DNA from: a bacterium
GTDB lineage: Bacteria > RBG-13-66-14
Assembly: GCA_021107695.1 (NCBI GenBank)
Contig: JAIOSI010000164.1
Location: forward strand, 1-7,274
Direction of reading: 5' to 3'
DNA: 7,274 bases
Part shown: positions 1 through 5,951 of the stretch, in pieces
Numbering within the stretch: position 1 is the first letter of the stretch
Layout: the number at the start of each line of letters is the position of its first letter
Translations under genes and position numbers: made by a program
Notes under the pieces: model-generated
What the model was told of the DNA's origin: nothing
Databases searched by the model: none
Seen by the model: the letters and a program-made list of their open reading frames with translations, nothing else

Positions 1-548
1 CCAGCGGCGACCGCCGTACGGCTCACAATCTGGCGGTGGCTAATCACTACGCCTTCTCCGGCGAGAGGTTTGACGGAATCATCACCGCTTGCGCCTCCTG
101 CGCCTCTTTCCTGCGGGAGCAGTACCCCAGGCTCGCCGGAGCAGATAGCCCTCTCGCCAACACGCTGACGCTGCAAGAGTTCTTGACCGAGCGGCGGTCG
201 AGCCTGCCGCTGAAGCACGACCCCAACCTGAAGATCACCTGGCACCAGCCCTGTCATCTTTCTCGACACCTGAGCGTGGAGCTGGCGGAGCCGCTGCTGA
301 AACAAATCGGTAACTACATCGAGATGGAGGAGAAGGAGGTCTGCTGTGGTGGGGCGGGGAGCTACTTTGCAAAGTTCCCGGACACCTCCGCCGCCATTGG
401 TGAGCGCAAGGCGCGGAACATCATCGCCAGCGGAGCCGATGTCGTCGCCACCGCCTGTCCCGCCTGCGCGATGCAGCTCTCGGCTTCCCTGGCTCGCTTG
501 AAAGCCGATGTTCGAGTGGTGCTGCTGGGAGATCTGTTAGTTGATTAG
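1..548 (+). CDS. CCG-domain Fe-S oxidoreductase subunit (GlcF/LutA/HdrB-like), 3' end only
   Basis: The reading frame is open to the left edge (first full codon at 3, SGDRRTAHNLAVANHYAF...), so the GTG at 36 is not a convincing start and the gene begins outside the window. The visible ~181 residues hold the end of one cysteine-rich CCG domain (the GD..TA..LA..N segment, then ACASCASFL) and one complete CCG domain: WHQPCH, then EVCCGGAGSYF, then ACPACAMQL. This CxnCCGxnCxxC pattern is typical of subunits binding a [4Fe-4S] cluster or contacting a quinone/disulfide site in glycolate oxidase GlcF, lactate oxidation LutA, GlpC and HdrB. Such proteins usually pair with a flavin dehydrogenase, which would lie upstream and is not visible. 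The substrate cannot be decided from this fragment. The gene ends in TAG and converges on lpxC. Confidence 0.88.
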   Translation, partial: SGDRRTAHNLAVANHYAFSGERFDGIITACASCASFLREQYPRLAGADSPLANTLTLQEFLTERRSSLPLKHDPNLKITWHQPCHLSRHLSVELAEPLLKQIGNYIEMEEKEVCCGGAGSYFAKFPDTSAAIGERKARNIIASGADVVATACPACAMQLSASLARLKADVRVVLLGDLLVD

Positions 549-591
549 CTCCCTCTCCCCTCTGGGGAGAGGGGTTGAGGGTGAGGGGTGG
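549..591. repeat. Dispersed CCCTCTCCCC hairpin repeat, possible bidirectional terminator
   Basis: Directly after the Fe-S protein stop codon lies a perfect 10-bp stem: CCCTCTCCCC (551-560), loop TCT, GGGGAGAGGG (564-573). A GGTTGAGGGTGAGGGG tail follows. From general knowledge this motif recurs in many bacterial genomes as an interspersed element. Read on the minus strand it encodes the familiar spurious peptide LTLNPSPQRGEG. There is no U-tract on either side, so intrinsic termination is only possible, although the position between two convergent genes suits it. Confidence 0.75.
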
Positions 592-600
592 AATAACGAA

Positions 601-624
601 GGGCAACCACAGGGGGATTGCCCC
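601..624. repeat. Short palindromic repeat (GGGCAA/TTGCCC arms)
   Basis: The inverted arms GGGCAA (601-606) and TTGCCC (618-623) flank an 11-nt loop, followed by CCTGCA. It resembles the other hairpin elements in the gaps in layout (GGGxxx arm, short loop containing a CCACAGGG-like core, xxxCCC then CTGC/CTAC). It lies in the gap after lpxC and is probably one unit of the composite repeat cluster at 549-710. Confidence 0.55.
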
Positions 625-642
625 TGCACGACCTGGAGGATT

Positions 643-669
643 GTAGGGACGAACCCTGTGTTCGTCCTT
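643..669. repeat. Palindromic repeat, GTAGGG family, copy 1
   Basis: Starts GTAGGGAC. The 7-bp stem GGACGAA (647-653) and TTCGTCC (661-667) encloses the loop CCCTGTG. It is the same unit as the copies at 3273-3299 and 5874-5900. Relative to the 5874 copy, one stem pair is A-T instead of G-C, a double change that keeps pairing. Confidence 0.7.
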
Positions 670-685
670 TTGTGGTATAGAGAAA

Positions 686-705
686 GGACACGGCATGCCG
701 TGTCC
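686..705. repeat. Perfect 20-bp palindrome
   Basis: GGACACGGCATGCCGTGTCC is a perfect self-complementary palindrome, followed by CTGC. It ends 33 nt from the lpxC stop codon at 739-741. It appears to belong to the same class of dispersed intergenic palindromes as its neighbours. It could fold in the lpxC transcript 3' end and protect or terminate it, but it has no U-tract. Confidence 0.65.
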
Positions 706-738
706 CTGCAAGTTCAATTGGATTCGGTTACTGGTCTT

Positions 739-1605
739 TCATTCCATCAGACCGTAGTGTTCCCGAATCTCTCTCGCCAGAGCCACGTTGGCGGTGTGTC
801 CGCCCTTGATACTGATGACCTCGCCGCGCAGGGGGCGACCGATCAGGGTCAGGTCGCCGATGAGGTCGAGGAGCTTGTGCCGGACGAACTCATCGGGAAA
901 GCGGAGGTTGTCGTTGAGAATCTCCTTTTCACCGATGACGATGGCACACTTGAGCGAGCCGCCCCGGGCAAGCCCGGCTTTGCGCAGCAGGTCAATCTCG
1001 TGAAGGAAGGCGAAGGTGCGCGCCGGGGCGATCTCTTCATTGTACTGCTCGCTGGCAAGGGTGAACTCCTTGTACTGGCTCATCAGCACCTTGTGGTCGA
1101 AGTGCAGTACAAAGGAAAGGTGCAGCCCCGTGCCGTTGGGGCGCAGAATCATCCGCGCGGCTCCCGTCTCGCTAATCAGCGGCTCGGTCAGCTCCAGATA
1201 GCGTCGCGGCTGGCTCTGCTCCGCCAGTCCCGCTCGCTGAAGCGCGCGCACAAAAGGCCAGGAGCTGCCGTCCATTATCGGCGGCTCGTGATTGTCCACC
1301 TCGATGAGCGCGTTGTCTATCCCCAGACCGGCCAGGGCGGAGAGGATATGCTCCACGGTGTGAATCTCGGCTCCGTCGCGGGCGATGGTGGTTCCCCGCG
1401 AGGTGTCGGTAACCAGCTCCGCCAGTGCCGGAACCTCCGGCTTGCCGGGGAGGTCAGTCCGCCGGAAGCGATAGCCGCTGTCTTCCGGAGCCGGATGGAA
1501 GGTCAGCTGGCAGGGGTCTCCGGTGTGCAGACCGATGCCCTCCAGGCTCACCGCGCTGGCGATGGTATGTTGTCGACTGGCTTGCTGCTTGCTGCTATCT
1601 GTCAT
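739..1605 (-). CDS. lpxC: UDP-3-O-acyl-N-acetylglucosamine deacetylase LpxC
   Basis: A 288-residue cytoplasmic Zn-dependent deacetylase for the committed step of lipid A synthesis. It removes the acetyl group from UDP-3-O-acyl-GlcNAc. Family landmarks are present in order: SLEGIGLHTG near residues 20-29, TVEHILSALAGLGIDN (E85 general base, H86 zinc ligand), PPIMDGSSWPFV (109-119), ARTFAFLHE (195-203, matching the E. coli ARTF threonine region), RHKLLDLIGDL (H243 and D247 zinc ligands) and GGHTANVALAREI with the catalytic H270. The length matches stand-alone LpxC, not the LpxC-FabZ fusion common in Bacteroidota. The ATG (1605-1603) shares one base with the lpxD TAA (TAATG), so translation is probably coupled. 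It is the last gene of the bamA-skp-lpxD-lpxC block and ends in TGA, converging on the Fe-S protein gene. Confidence 0.97.
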   Translation of the reverse strand: MTDSSKQQASRQHTIASAVSLEGIGLHTGDPCQLTFHPAPEDSGYRFRRTDLPGKPEVPALAELVTDTSRGTTIARDGAEIHTVEHILSALAGLGIDNALIEVDNHEPPIMDGSSWPFVRALQRAGLAEQSQPRRYLELTEPLISETGAARMILRPNGTGLHLSFVLHFDHKVLMSQYKEFTLASEQYNEEIAPARTFAFLHEIDLLRKAGLARGGSLKCAIVIGEKEILNDNLRFPDEFVRHKLLDLIGDLTLIGRPLRGEVISIKGGHTANVALAREIREHYGLME

Positions 1606-2663
1606 TACCGCTCGTTTTCTTCGAGTTTGGCGATTCTTTTCTTCAACTGGCGAATCTCCCGAATCTTCTCCGGCAGGGAACGAAGGGCGGCTTCGATCTT
1701 CCGGGATTTTATCGCTGGTCGAGCCGGAGAGCCGAACCAGATTTCATTCGCCGGAATATTTTTGGAAACCTCGGACTGAGCCAGCACCAGAACATCGTTA
1801 CCAATTTTTAGATGTCCGGTAACCCCAGTCTGTCCGGCGAGGATGACCCGGTCGCCAAGCTCGGTACTGCCGGAGATTCCCACCTGACTGATGATTACCG
1901 AGTCCTCACCGATGACCACGTTGTGGGCGATCTGCACCAGGTTGTCGATCTTGGTTCCCCTGCCAATCCGGGTAACTCCCAGGGCGGCGCGGTCGATGGA
2001 GCAGTTCGCGCCGATCTCCACATCGTCGCCAATCTCCACAATCCCGATCTGGGGAATCTTCACCTGCTTCGCGCCGTCCTTCGCGTAGCCAAAGCCGTCG
2101 GAACCGATGACCGTCCCGGCGTGGATAATCACCCGCGCGCCGATAACGCAGCCCTCGCGCAGGGTTACGTTGGGATGAAGGTAGCTCTCCCCTCCCAGCG
2201 TCGTTCCTTCACCGATGTAACAGCCCACGCCGATGGTAACGCCGCCGCCCAGCCTGACCTTCGAGCCGATGTAGGCGTTTGCTCCAATGGAAACACCGTC
2301 GCCAAGCTCCGCTGAATCCTCAACCACCGCCGTGGGGTGAACTCCCCTCGCCGAACGGGGAATCGGGGGGGCGAAGTGTTTCACCAGCAGGGCAAAGGCG
2401 AGGTAGGCATCCGCGCAGAGAATCAGAGGCAGCGGACTATTCAGCCCTGCTGCCTTGTCTTTGTCAATCAACACCGCCGCCGCCTGGCAATCCTTCAGAT
2501 AGCGGGCGTACTTAGGATTGGTCAGGAAGCTGAGTTGATCGACATTAGCGTCGGCAAGGGTGTTTATCCCGATAACAAAGCTGGTCGGATCGCCGCCCGC
2601 AAGCGTGCCTCCGACCAGCTTCGCCACCTCTGCCAAAGTTAGCATCTTTGCTGCCTTGTTCAT
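1605..2663 (-). CDS. lpxD: UDP-3-O-acylglucosamine N-acyltransferase LpxD
   Basis: A 352-residue acyltransferase that transfers an acyl chain from acyl-ACP to the 2-amine of the UDP-3-O-acylglucosamine made by LpxC. An N-terminal uridine-binding domain (about residues 8-100, [12 protein letters not shown]...[13 protein letters not shown]) is followed by a left-handed beta-helix of hexapeptide repeats (about 108-315). The helix carries the GSDGFGYA motif and the active-site region [16 protein letters not shown], with the catalytic His near residue 247. The C-terminal stretch [20 protein letters not shown] onward is a charged helix, as in other LpxD proteins. I chose the ATG at 2663. A TTG three bases upstream would add one Met, and another Met (residue 7) lies just before the conserved domain. 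The start is 5 nt after the skp stop, with a GGAG inside the end of skp. It overlaps lpxC by one base. Confidence 0.97.
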   Translation of the reverse strand: MNKAAKMLTLAEVAKLVGGTLAGGDPTSFVIGINTLADANVDQLSFLTNPKYARYLKDCQAAAVLIDKDKAAGLNSPLPLILCADAYLAFALLVKHFAPPIPRSARGVHPTAVVEDSAELGDGVSIGANAYIGSKVRLGGGVTIGVGCYIGEGTTLGGESYLHPNVTLREGCVIGARVIIHAGTVIGSDGFGYAKDGAKQVKIPQIGIVEIGDDVEIGANCSIDRAALGVTRIGRGTKIDNLVQIAHNVVIGEDSVIISQVGISGSTELGDRVILAGQTGVTGHLKIGNDVLVLAQSEVSKNIPANEIWFGSPARPAIKSRKIEAALRSLPEKIREIRQLKKRIAKLEENER

Positions 2664-2668
2664 CAAAA

Positions 2669-3196
2669 TCAGTCTGCTCCGGCGGCGGTGTTAAGGGCCA
2701 CGATAATGTCTTCGGTGATGTCGAGTTCTTCCTTTGCGTAGATCAGCGAGGTTTGGTCGAGGATGTAGTCGTACTCGGTGTCTTCGCCAAGCGTCTCAAT
2801 CGCCTCGTAGATTTTCTCGACCAGCTTGGTAACCTGCTGCTGCTCACGAGCCTCAAGAACGGAGATCGCGCTTTCCTGTAGGCGCATCGCTTCATCGTAG
2901 AGGGTCTGAATCTCGACTTCGATCTCCATGCGACGCTCGTCGGAGATGGGAGTTCCCAGCTTCTGCTGGAGCTCCAGAATCTGTGTGGTGTACTCGTCGA
3001 GCTGCGGCTGAACCTCGTTCTCCTTATCGCGAACCTCTTGTTCCATGTCCTGGAGGAACTCCTGGAAGAGTACCCATTCGTCCTGGATGCGCTGGAGGTC
3101 AACGTAGGCGATGTTTAAGGGGTCGCCGTCGGCGGCCTGTGCCACCGCTGCCAGAAGCAGCACGGCAAAGATGATAGTAAGGAGCGTTTTCTTCAT
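2669..3196 (-). CDS. skp: Periplasmic chaperone Skp/OmpH family protein
   Basis: A 175-residue OmpH/Skp-family chaperone that would hold unfolded outer-membrane proteins in the periplasm for delivery to BamA. The N-terminus [21 protein letters not shown] is a clear Sec signal peptide with cleavage predicted after AQA (residue 21). Next come the family beta strand [10 protein letters not shown], a long coiled-coil segment (about residues 35-135, rich in E, Q, K and L heptads), and the typical C-terminal [27 protein letters not shown]. The ATG at 3196 was chosen because it places the signal peptide at the N-terminus and has AGAGAG 5 nt upstream. The longer frame to 3331 would translate intergenic repeat DNA. 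The mature protein is strongly acidic (roughly 39 D/E against 11 K/R by hand count), unlike basic E. coli Skp. Confidence 0.93.
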   Translation of the reverse strand: MKKTLLTIIFAVLLLAAVAQAADGDPLNIAYVDLQRIQDEWVLFQEFLQDMEQEVRDKENEVQPQLDEYTTQILELQQKLGTPISDERRMEIEVEIQTLYDEAMRLQESAISVLEAREQQQVTKLVEKIYEAIETLGEDTEYDYILDQTSLIYAKEELDITEDIIVALNTAAGAD

Positions 3197-3360
3197 AGAA
3201 TCTCTCTTGGGTTGGTTAGGGGTTGTTGAGGATATTGGTTTTGGATAATGGGTTAGCGATCGTTCGCAGTTCGTAGGGGTGAAGCTTGTCTTCGCCCTCG
3301 TAAATTCGGTACTCACTCTAACTTTCCCCAAAGAGGGAAGGAGATACCTTTTTACGCTGC
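3197..3360. other. bamA-skp intergenic gap (164 nt)
   Basis: No gene is visible. The gap holds a GTAGGGG-family palindromic repeat (3273-3299), a small TTCCC/GGGAA inverted repeat (3324-3339), and the AGAGAG ribosome binding site of skp. I see no convincing promoter for skp. The repeats lie within what is probably a continuous transcript from bamA to lpxC. Confidence 0.6.
3273..3299. repeat. Palindromic repeat, GTAGGG family, copy 2
   Basis: Begins GTAGGGGTGAA. The stem GGGTGAA (3277-3283) and TTCGCCC (3291-3297) has one G-T wobble. The 7-nt loop GCTTGTC can be closed further by a G-C pair. The sequence is diverged from copies 1 and 3 but the fold is kept. It sits between bamA and skp. Confidence 0.6.
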
Positions 3361-3774
3361 CTAGAACGTGTTCGCGATGGAGAAGTGGAGTCGTCCATCG
3401 GCGAGGGTGCTGCTCCAGCCGTAGTCGAAGCCGAGGAGTCCGATCATCGGGATGTCCAGTCGCGCGCCGATGCCGTAGCCGTGGGCGAGGTCGTTGAAGT
3501 CCAGCTTGTTGATGTCGGTCCAGGCATAGCCAGCGTCGAAGAAGACGAAGGCAAAGATCATGTTCTCGACTATGGGGTAGCGCAGCTCGAAGTTGGCGTA
3601 GAAATTGAAATTACCGCCTTCGAGTTTACCGTTGGAATCGCGCGGTGAGAGGGTGAAGTCGTCGTAGCCGCGGACATCGTTACCGCCGACGTAGAAACGT
3701 TCGTAAATCGGAACCGTTTCTGTGTCGGAGTACGGGGCGATGTAACCAGCGTTGACGCGCATCGCCAGGGCGGA
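3361..3774 (-). pseudogene. bamA: C-terminal part of the BamA barrel, downstream of an in-frame TAG
   Basis: This is the direct, same-frame continuation of the upstream BamA reading frame after TAG at 3777-3775. It reads SALAMRVNAGYIAPYSDTETV..., then YVGGNDVRGY, then FELRYPIVENMIFAFVFFDAGYAW, then ARLDIPMIGLLGFDYGW, and ends IANTF followed by TAG. VRGY matches the conserved L6 VRGF/Y motif of Omp85 proteins (residue ~660 of the joined protein). The terminal Phe is the usual beta-barrel signature. The strand pattern has no gap, so only one codon differs from an intact gene. An ATG at 3762 is the first possible restart, but I see no clear ribosome binding site there and a barrel fragment alone is unlikely to function. 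It is either the rest of a gene read through the stop, a product of a base error, or a decayed end. Confidence 0.85.
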
Positions 3775-5649
3775 CTACCAGAAGGCGGGGGGGTAGATGC
3801 TGGCATAGCTCTGGATTTCGTAGAAGTCCACATCGCCGCCGAAGATTCCGCCTGCCAGCTCGAAGCTGATATGCTGGCGTGAGCCGTCGGTGGGGAAGAA
3901 GTAGTTGTCCCGGGTGTCTCGGCTTAGTGAAAGGGTAACGGAGCTGGTCAGGGTGGTGCCGGCGTTCTCGATGGTCGCTTCGGAGGCGTCGTCGTCGGGG
4001 TTGATGGTGTTCTCTACGTAGTCGTAGCGCAGCTGCCAGCGGGAGTCGGCACCGATTGGTCGTCCGAGGATCCCGTAGAAGCCGAACTTGACCTGCTCGT
4101 AGTCGAAGTAGGTTCGCGAGGTGTTGTGGTAGGCACCGGCACCGATAGTTGTGCTGGTATCGAGGAACCACGGCTCCATGAAGCTGACCGAGAAGTTGGA
4201 GACGGTCGCGCCAAGCTCCGCCGAGAGGGTGAGCGACTGTCCGCCGCCCTTGGCTCGCCAGAACTCCGGCAGGGCTTCGGTATCGAAGTTGATCCAGCCG
4301 ATGGAGAAGTTGCCGGAGAAGCCATCGCGAGTCGAGAAACCGGCTCCCACAGAGATCTTCGTCGTTCCTTCCTTCTCGATGACCCGGACGGTGAGGTTAA
4401 TCACCCGGTTTTCGGTGTCCACTGTCCAGTCGGGGACGACATTCTCGAAGTATTGGAGGTTAAAGACCCGCTCCAGGGAGCGGCGGAACGCCTTACCGTT
4501 AAAGACATCGCCCGGGTAGATGGTGAACTCCCGGCGGATGACCTTATCTTTTGTGTAGGAGTTTCCGACGATCTTCAGCTCGCCCACGGTTGCCGGTTCA
4601 CCCTCGGCAATCACCCAGTGGTGGCTGACGACGTTGGTAGCCTCGTCGATGTCCTTCTGCTCTTCAACCTGCATAAAGACGTAGCCGTACTCCCAGTAGT
4701 CGTCCTGCACCGTTGCCAGGGCGGATTCGTAGAGGGACTGGTTAAAGACCTCGCCGGGAGCCATCGTCAGGCTGCGCTCGATCTGACGGTCGGAGAGCAG
4801 CAGATTGCCCTCCCAGCTTACCCCGCCAAAGTAGAAGCGTTCGCCCTCGTGGATGGTAATCAGGATGTCAACCTCTTCGTCGTCGTCGCTGAAGTTGAGT
4901 TCATAGCCCTCAACACGAGCGTTCAGGTAGCCGCCGTTGTTATAACCGGTTACGATGCTGGCGAGGTCTTCCTCAAGGGTCTTTTCTTCAAAGGATTCGC
5001 TGTTCCAGAACTCGTCCTCGGAGATGATCATGAAGAGGTTGCGGATCTCCCAGTCGGAGTAGGTGGTGTTGCCCTCGAAGTCGATATGCCCGATCCAGAT
5101 CTCCGAGCCTTCCTCGATCACGAACTTGATGTCGGTCAGTCCATCGGCGGATTCGCTCAGTTCCGGCGTAACCCGGCAGCGGATGAGTCCTTCTTCGCGG
5201 GCGAGGGTCTTGATGGCAAGCTCGACCTCGTTCAGCGCGGAGGGATTGAGCGGCTCGCCGGAGGTTACCCAGCGGTTGATTGCCTCTGAGACCTTGTCCT
5301 CGTCAATATCCTCTACCCCAATGTAAGAGACCCGCCCAATCGTGGCTCGCTCCTCAACAACGTAGATCAGCTTGATGCCGTCGGTGTACGGCTCGAAATA
5401 AACCTTCACGTCGTTAAAGACTCCCTGGTCGAAGAGCCGCTCGATATCGGCGGCGATAGCGGCGGGGTCTAAGATTTGACCGATCTTCGAGGAGACCCGC
5501 TCGAAGACATACTGGTCGTCATAGACATTGTTACCCCGCACCTCCAAGGCGCGGATCATGTAGCTCTCCTGCGCAGCGACGAAAGAGACCGTAAGCAGCA
5601 GGATAATCAACAGGATACGAGAGCTAAACGTTCGATGAGTGTGGGGCAT
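3775..5649 (-). CDS. bamA: Outer-membrane protein assembly factor BamA, interrupted by an in-frame amber codon
   Basis: BamA is the Omp85-family core of the machine that folds beta-barrel proteins into the outer membrane. These 624 residues contain a signal peptide (hydrophobic ILLIILLLTVSFVA, cleavage near residue 26), five POTRA domains at about 29-103, 104-183, 184-270, 271-352 and 353-427 (each starting with a strand such as IRALEVRGN, GHIDFEGN or GELKIVGN and closing with a VxEGxx-type strand), and the first part of the barrel from about 430. The frame ends ...YASIYPPAFW followed by TAG at 3777-3775. Continuing past that stop gives 762 codons, close to normal BamA size (E. coli 810). As terminated, the product lacks the VRGY motif and the last strands. 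The ATG at 5649 is the only start giving a complete signal peptide. The ribosome binding site is weak. A sigma70-like promoter lies ~100 nt upstream. skp follows after 164 nt beyond the natural end. Confidence 0.93.
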   Translation of the reverse strand: MPHTHRTFSSRILLIILLLTVSFVAAQESYMIRALEVRGNNVYDDQYVFERVSSKIGQILDPAAIAADIERLFDQGVFNDVKVYFEPYTDGIKLIYVVEERATIGRVSYIGVEDIDEDKVSEAINRWVTSGEPLNPSALNEVELAIKTLAREEGLIRCRVTPELSESADGLTDIKFVIEEGSEIWIGHIDFEGNTTYSDWEIRNLFMIISEDEFWNSESFEEKTLEEDLASIVTGYNNGGYLNARVEGYELNFSDDDEEVDILITIHEGERFYFGGVSWEGNLLLSDRQIERSLTMAPGEVFNQSLYESALATVQDDYWEYGYVFMQVEEQKDIDEATNVVSHHWVIAEGEPATVGELKIVGNSYTKDKVIRREFTIYPGDVFNGKAFRRSLERVFNLQYFENVVPDWTVDTENRVINLTVRVIEKEGTTKISVGAGFSTRDGFSGNFSIGWINFDTEALPEFWRAKGGGQSLTLSAELGATVSNFSVSFMEPWFLDTSTTIGAGAYHNTSRTYFDYEQVKFGFYGILGRPIGADSRWQLRYDYVENTINPDDDASEATIENAGTTLTSSVTLSLSRDTRDNYFFPTDGSRQHISFELAGGIFGGDVDFYEIQSYASIYPPAFW

Positions 5650-5747
5650 CTTTGCTTCTGCCTGAAGAAGGTGATTTTTACTTAACGAGGGTTTTTGCTA
5701 CGTCGAGCAAGGTCTCAAGCCGTCAGAATAGATTCCACGAAGACGGC

Positions 5748-5776
5748 ATTTTGACACAGGAGGGAAGCCCTGTCAA
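5748..5776 (-). promoter_or_regulatory. Predicted sigma70-type promoter of the bamA operon
   Basis: On the minus strand a perfect -35 TTGACA (5776-5771) is followed by a 17-nt spacer and a -10 CAAAAT (5753-5748, 4 of 6 matches to TATAAT). A start near 5741 would leave a leader of roughly 90 nt before the bamA ATG. The promoter is embedded in an inverted repeat (TTGACACAGG on the plus strand at 5751-5760 and CCCTGTCAA at 5768-5776). Confidence 0.5.
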
Positions 5777-5810
5777 CGCTAGCCGATGGGTCGATAATCC
5801 GTTCTAGTCC

Positions 5811-5855
5811 ATACGCCCCTACCCGCTGGAAAGTTCACTCAGCGCAGGGGTGTGT
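5811..5855. repeat. Degenerate half-copy of palindromic repeat
   Basis: ATACGCCCCTAC at 5811-5822 is identical to 5934-5945 (12-bp direct repeat). About 21 nt further on, GCAGGGGTGTGT (5844-5855) matches its reverse complement at 9 of 12 positions. It looks like a diverged inverted pair of the same element family with a longer spacer. Confidence 0.45.
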
Positions 5856-5873
5856 TTCCAGGTGCGGGAACCT

Positions 5874-5900
5874 GTAGGGGCGAACCTTGTGTTCGCCCTC
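5874..5900. repeat. Palindromic repeat, GTAGGG family, copy 3
   Basis: Starts GTAGGGGCGAA. The 7-bp perfect stem GGGCGAA (5878-5884) and TTCGCCC (5892-5898) encloses the loop CCTTGTG. It is the best-preserved copy. Copy 1 (643-669) differs in one loop base and one compensated stem pair. Confidence 0.7.
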
Positions 5901-5919
5901 CGTAGGTCTCGTAATGGCA

Positions 5920-5945
5920 CAGGGGCGTATTCAATACGCCCCTAC
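5920..5945. repeat. Perfect inverted repeat, GGGGCGTAT family
   Basis: The 11-bp arms AGGGGCGTATT (5921-5931) and AATACGCCCCT (5933-5943) lie around a single central base, followed by AC. It starts 8 nt after the Crp/Fnr stop codon on the minus strand, so the hairpin would form at the 3' end of that transcript. There is no U-tract, so its role as a terminator is uncertain. Confidence 0.65.
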
Positions 5946-5951
5946 TTAACC

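Larger units (their letters stand above)
5650..5951. other. Intergenic region between the Crp/Fnr gene and bamA (302 nt)
   Basis: No gene is supported. From right to left it holds palindromic elements at 5920-5945, 5874-5900 and 5811-5855 (degenerate), a sigma70-like promoter reading toward bamA (5748-5776), and a bamA leader of about 90 nt with no obvious riboswitch fold. The repeat cluster lies next to the 3' end of the Crp/Fnr gene. Confidence 0.6.

Noticed and set aside
421..717. 98-codon minus-strand frame containing LTLNPSPQRGEG
   Set aside because: This peptide is the well-known translation product of the dispersed CCCTCTCCCC repeat; the frame overlaps the Fe-S gene and has no protein-like features.
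541..1779. 412-codon plus-strand open frame across lpxC and the end of lpxD
   Set aside because: It is antisense to two unmistakable genes, begins in repeat DNA, and its translation has no recognisable domain; long antisense frames are expected in GC-rich coding DNA.
3197..3331. 45-residue N-terminal extension of Skp
   Set aside because: It would put the signal peptide in the middle of the protein and translate an intergenic repeat; the ATG at 3196 has an AGAGAG ribosome binding site.
3775..3793. Frameshift in bamA at the seven-G run
   Set aside because: The frame is identical before and after the run and the stop; protein similarity is continuous across it, so an in-frame substitution explains the break better than an indel.
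4126..5289. 387-codon plus-strand open frame antisense to bamA
   Set aside because: The opposite strand encodes five clear POTRA domains; the plus-strand translation is low-complexity V/D/L-rich shadow sequence without motifs.
5748..5776. Dyad TTGACACAGG/CCCTGTCAA as an intrinsic terminator
   Set aside because: There is no U-tract on either strand, and the minus-strand arrangement fits a promoter with a 17-nt spacer better.
549..5945. CRISPR array
   Set aside because: The repeats are isolated hairpins in separate gaps with no regular spacing, no unique spacers and no cas genes.
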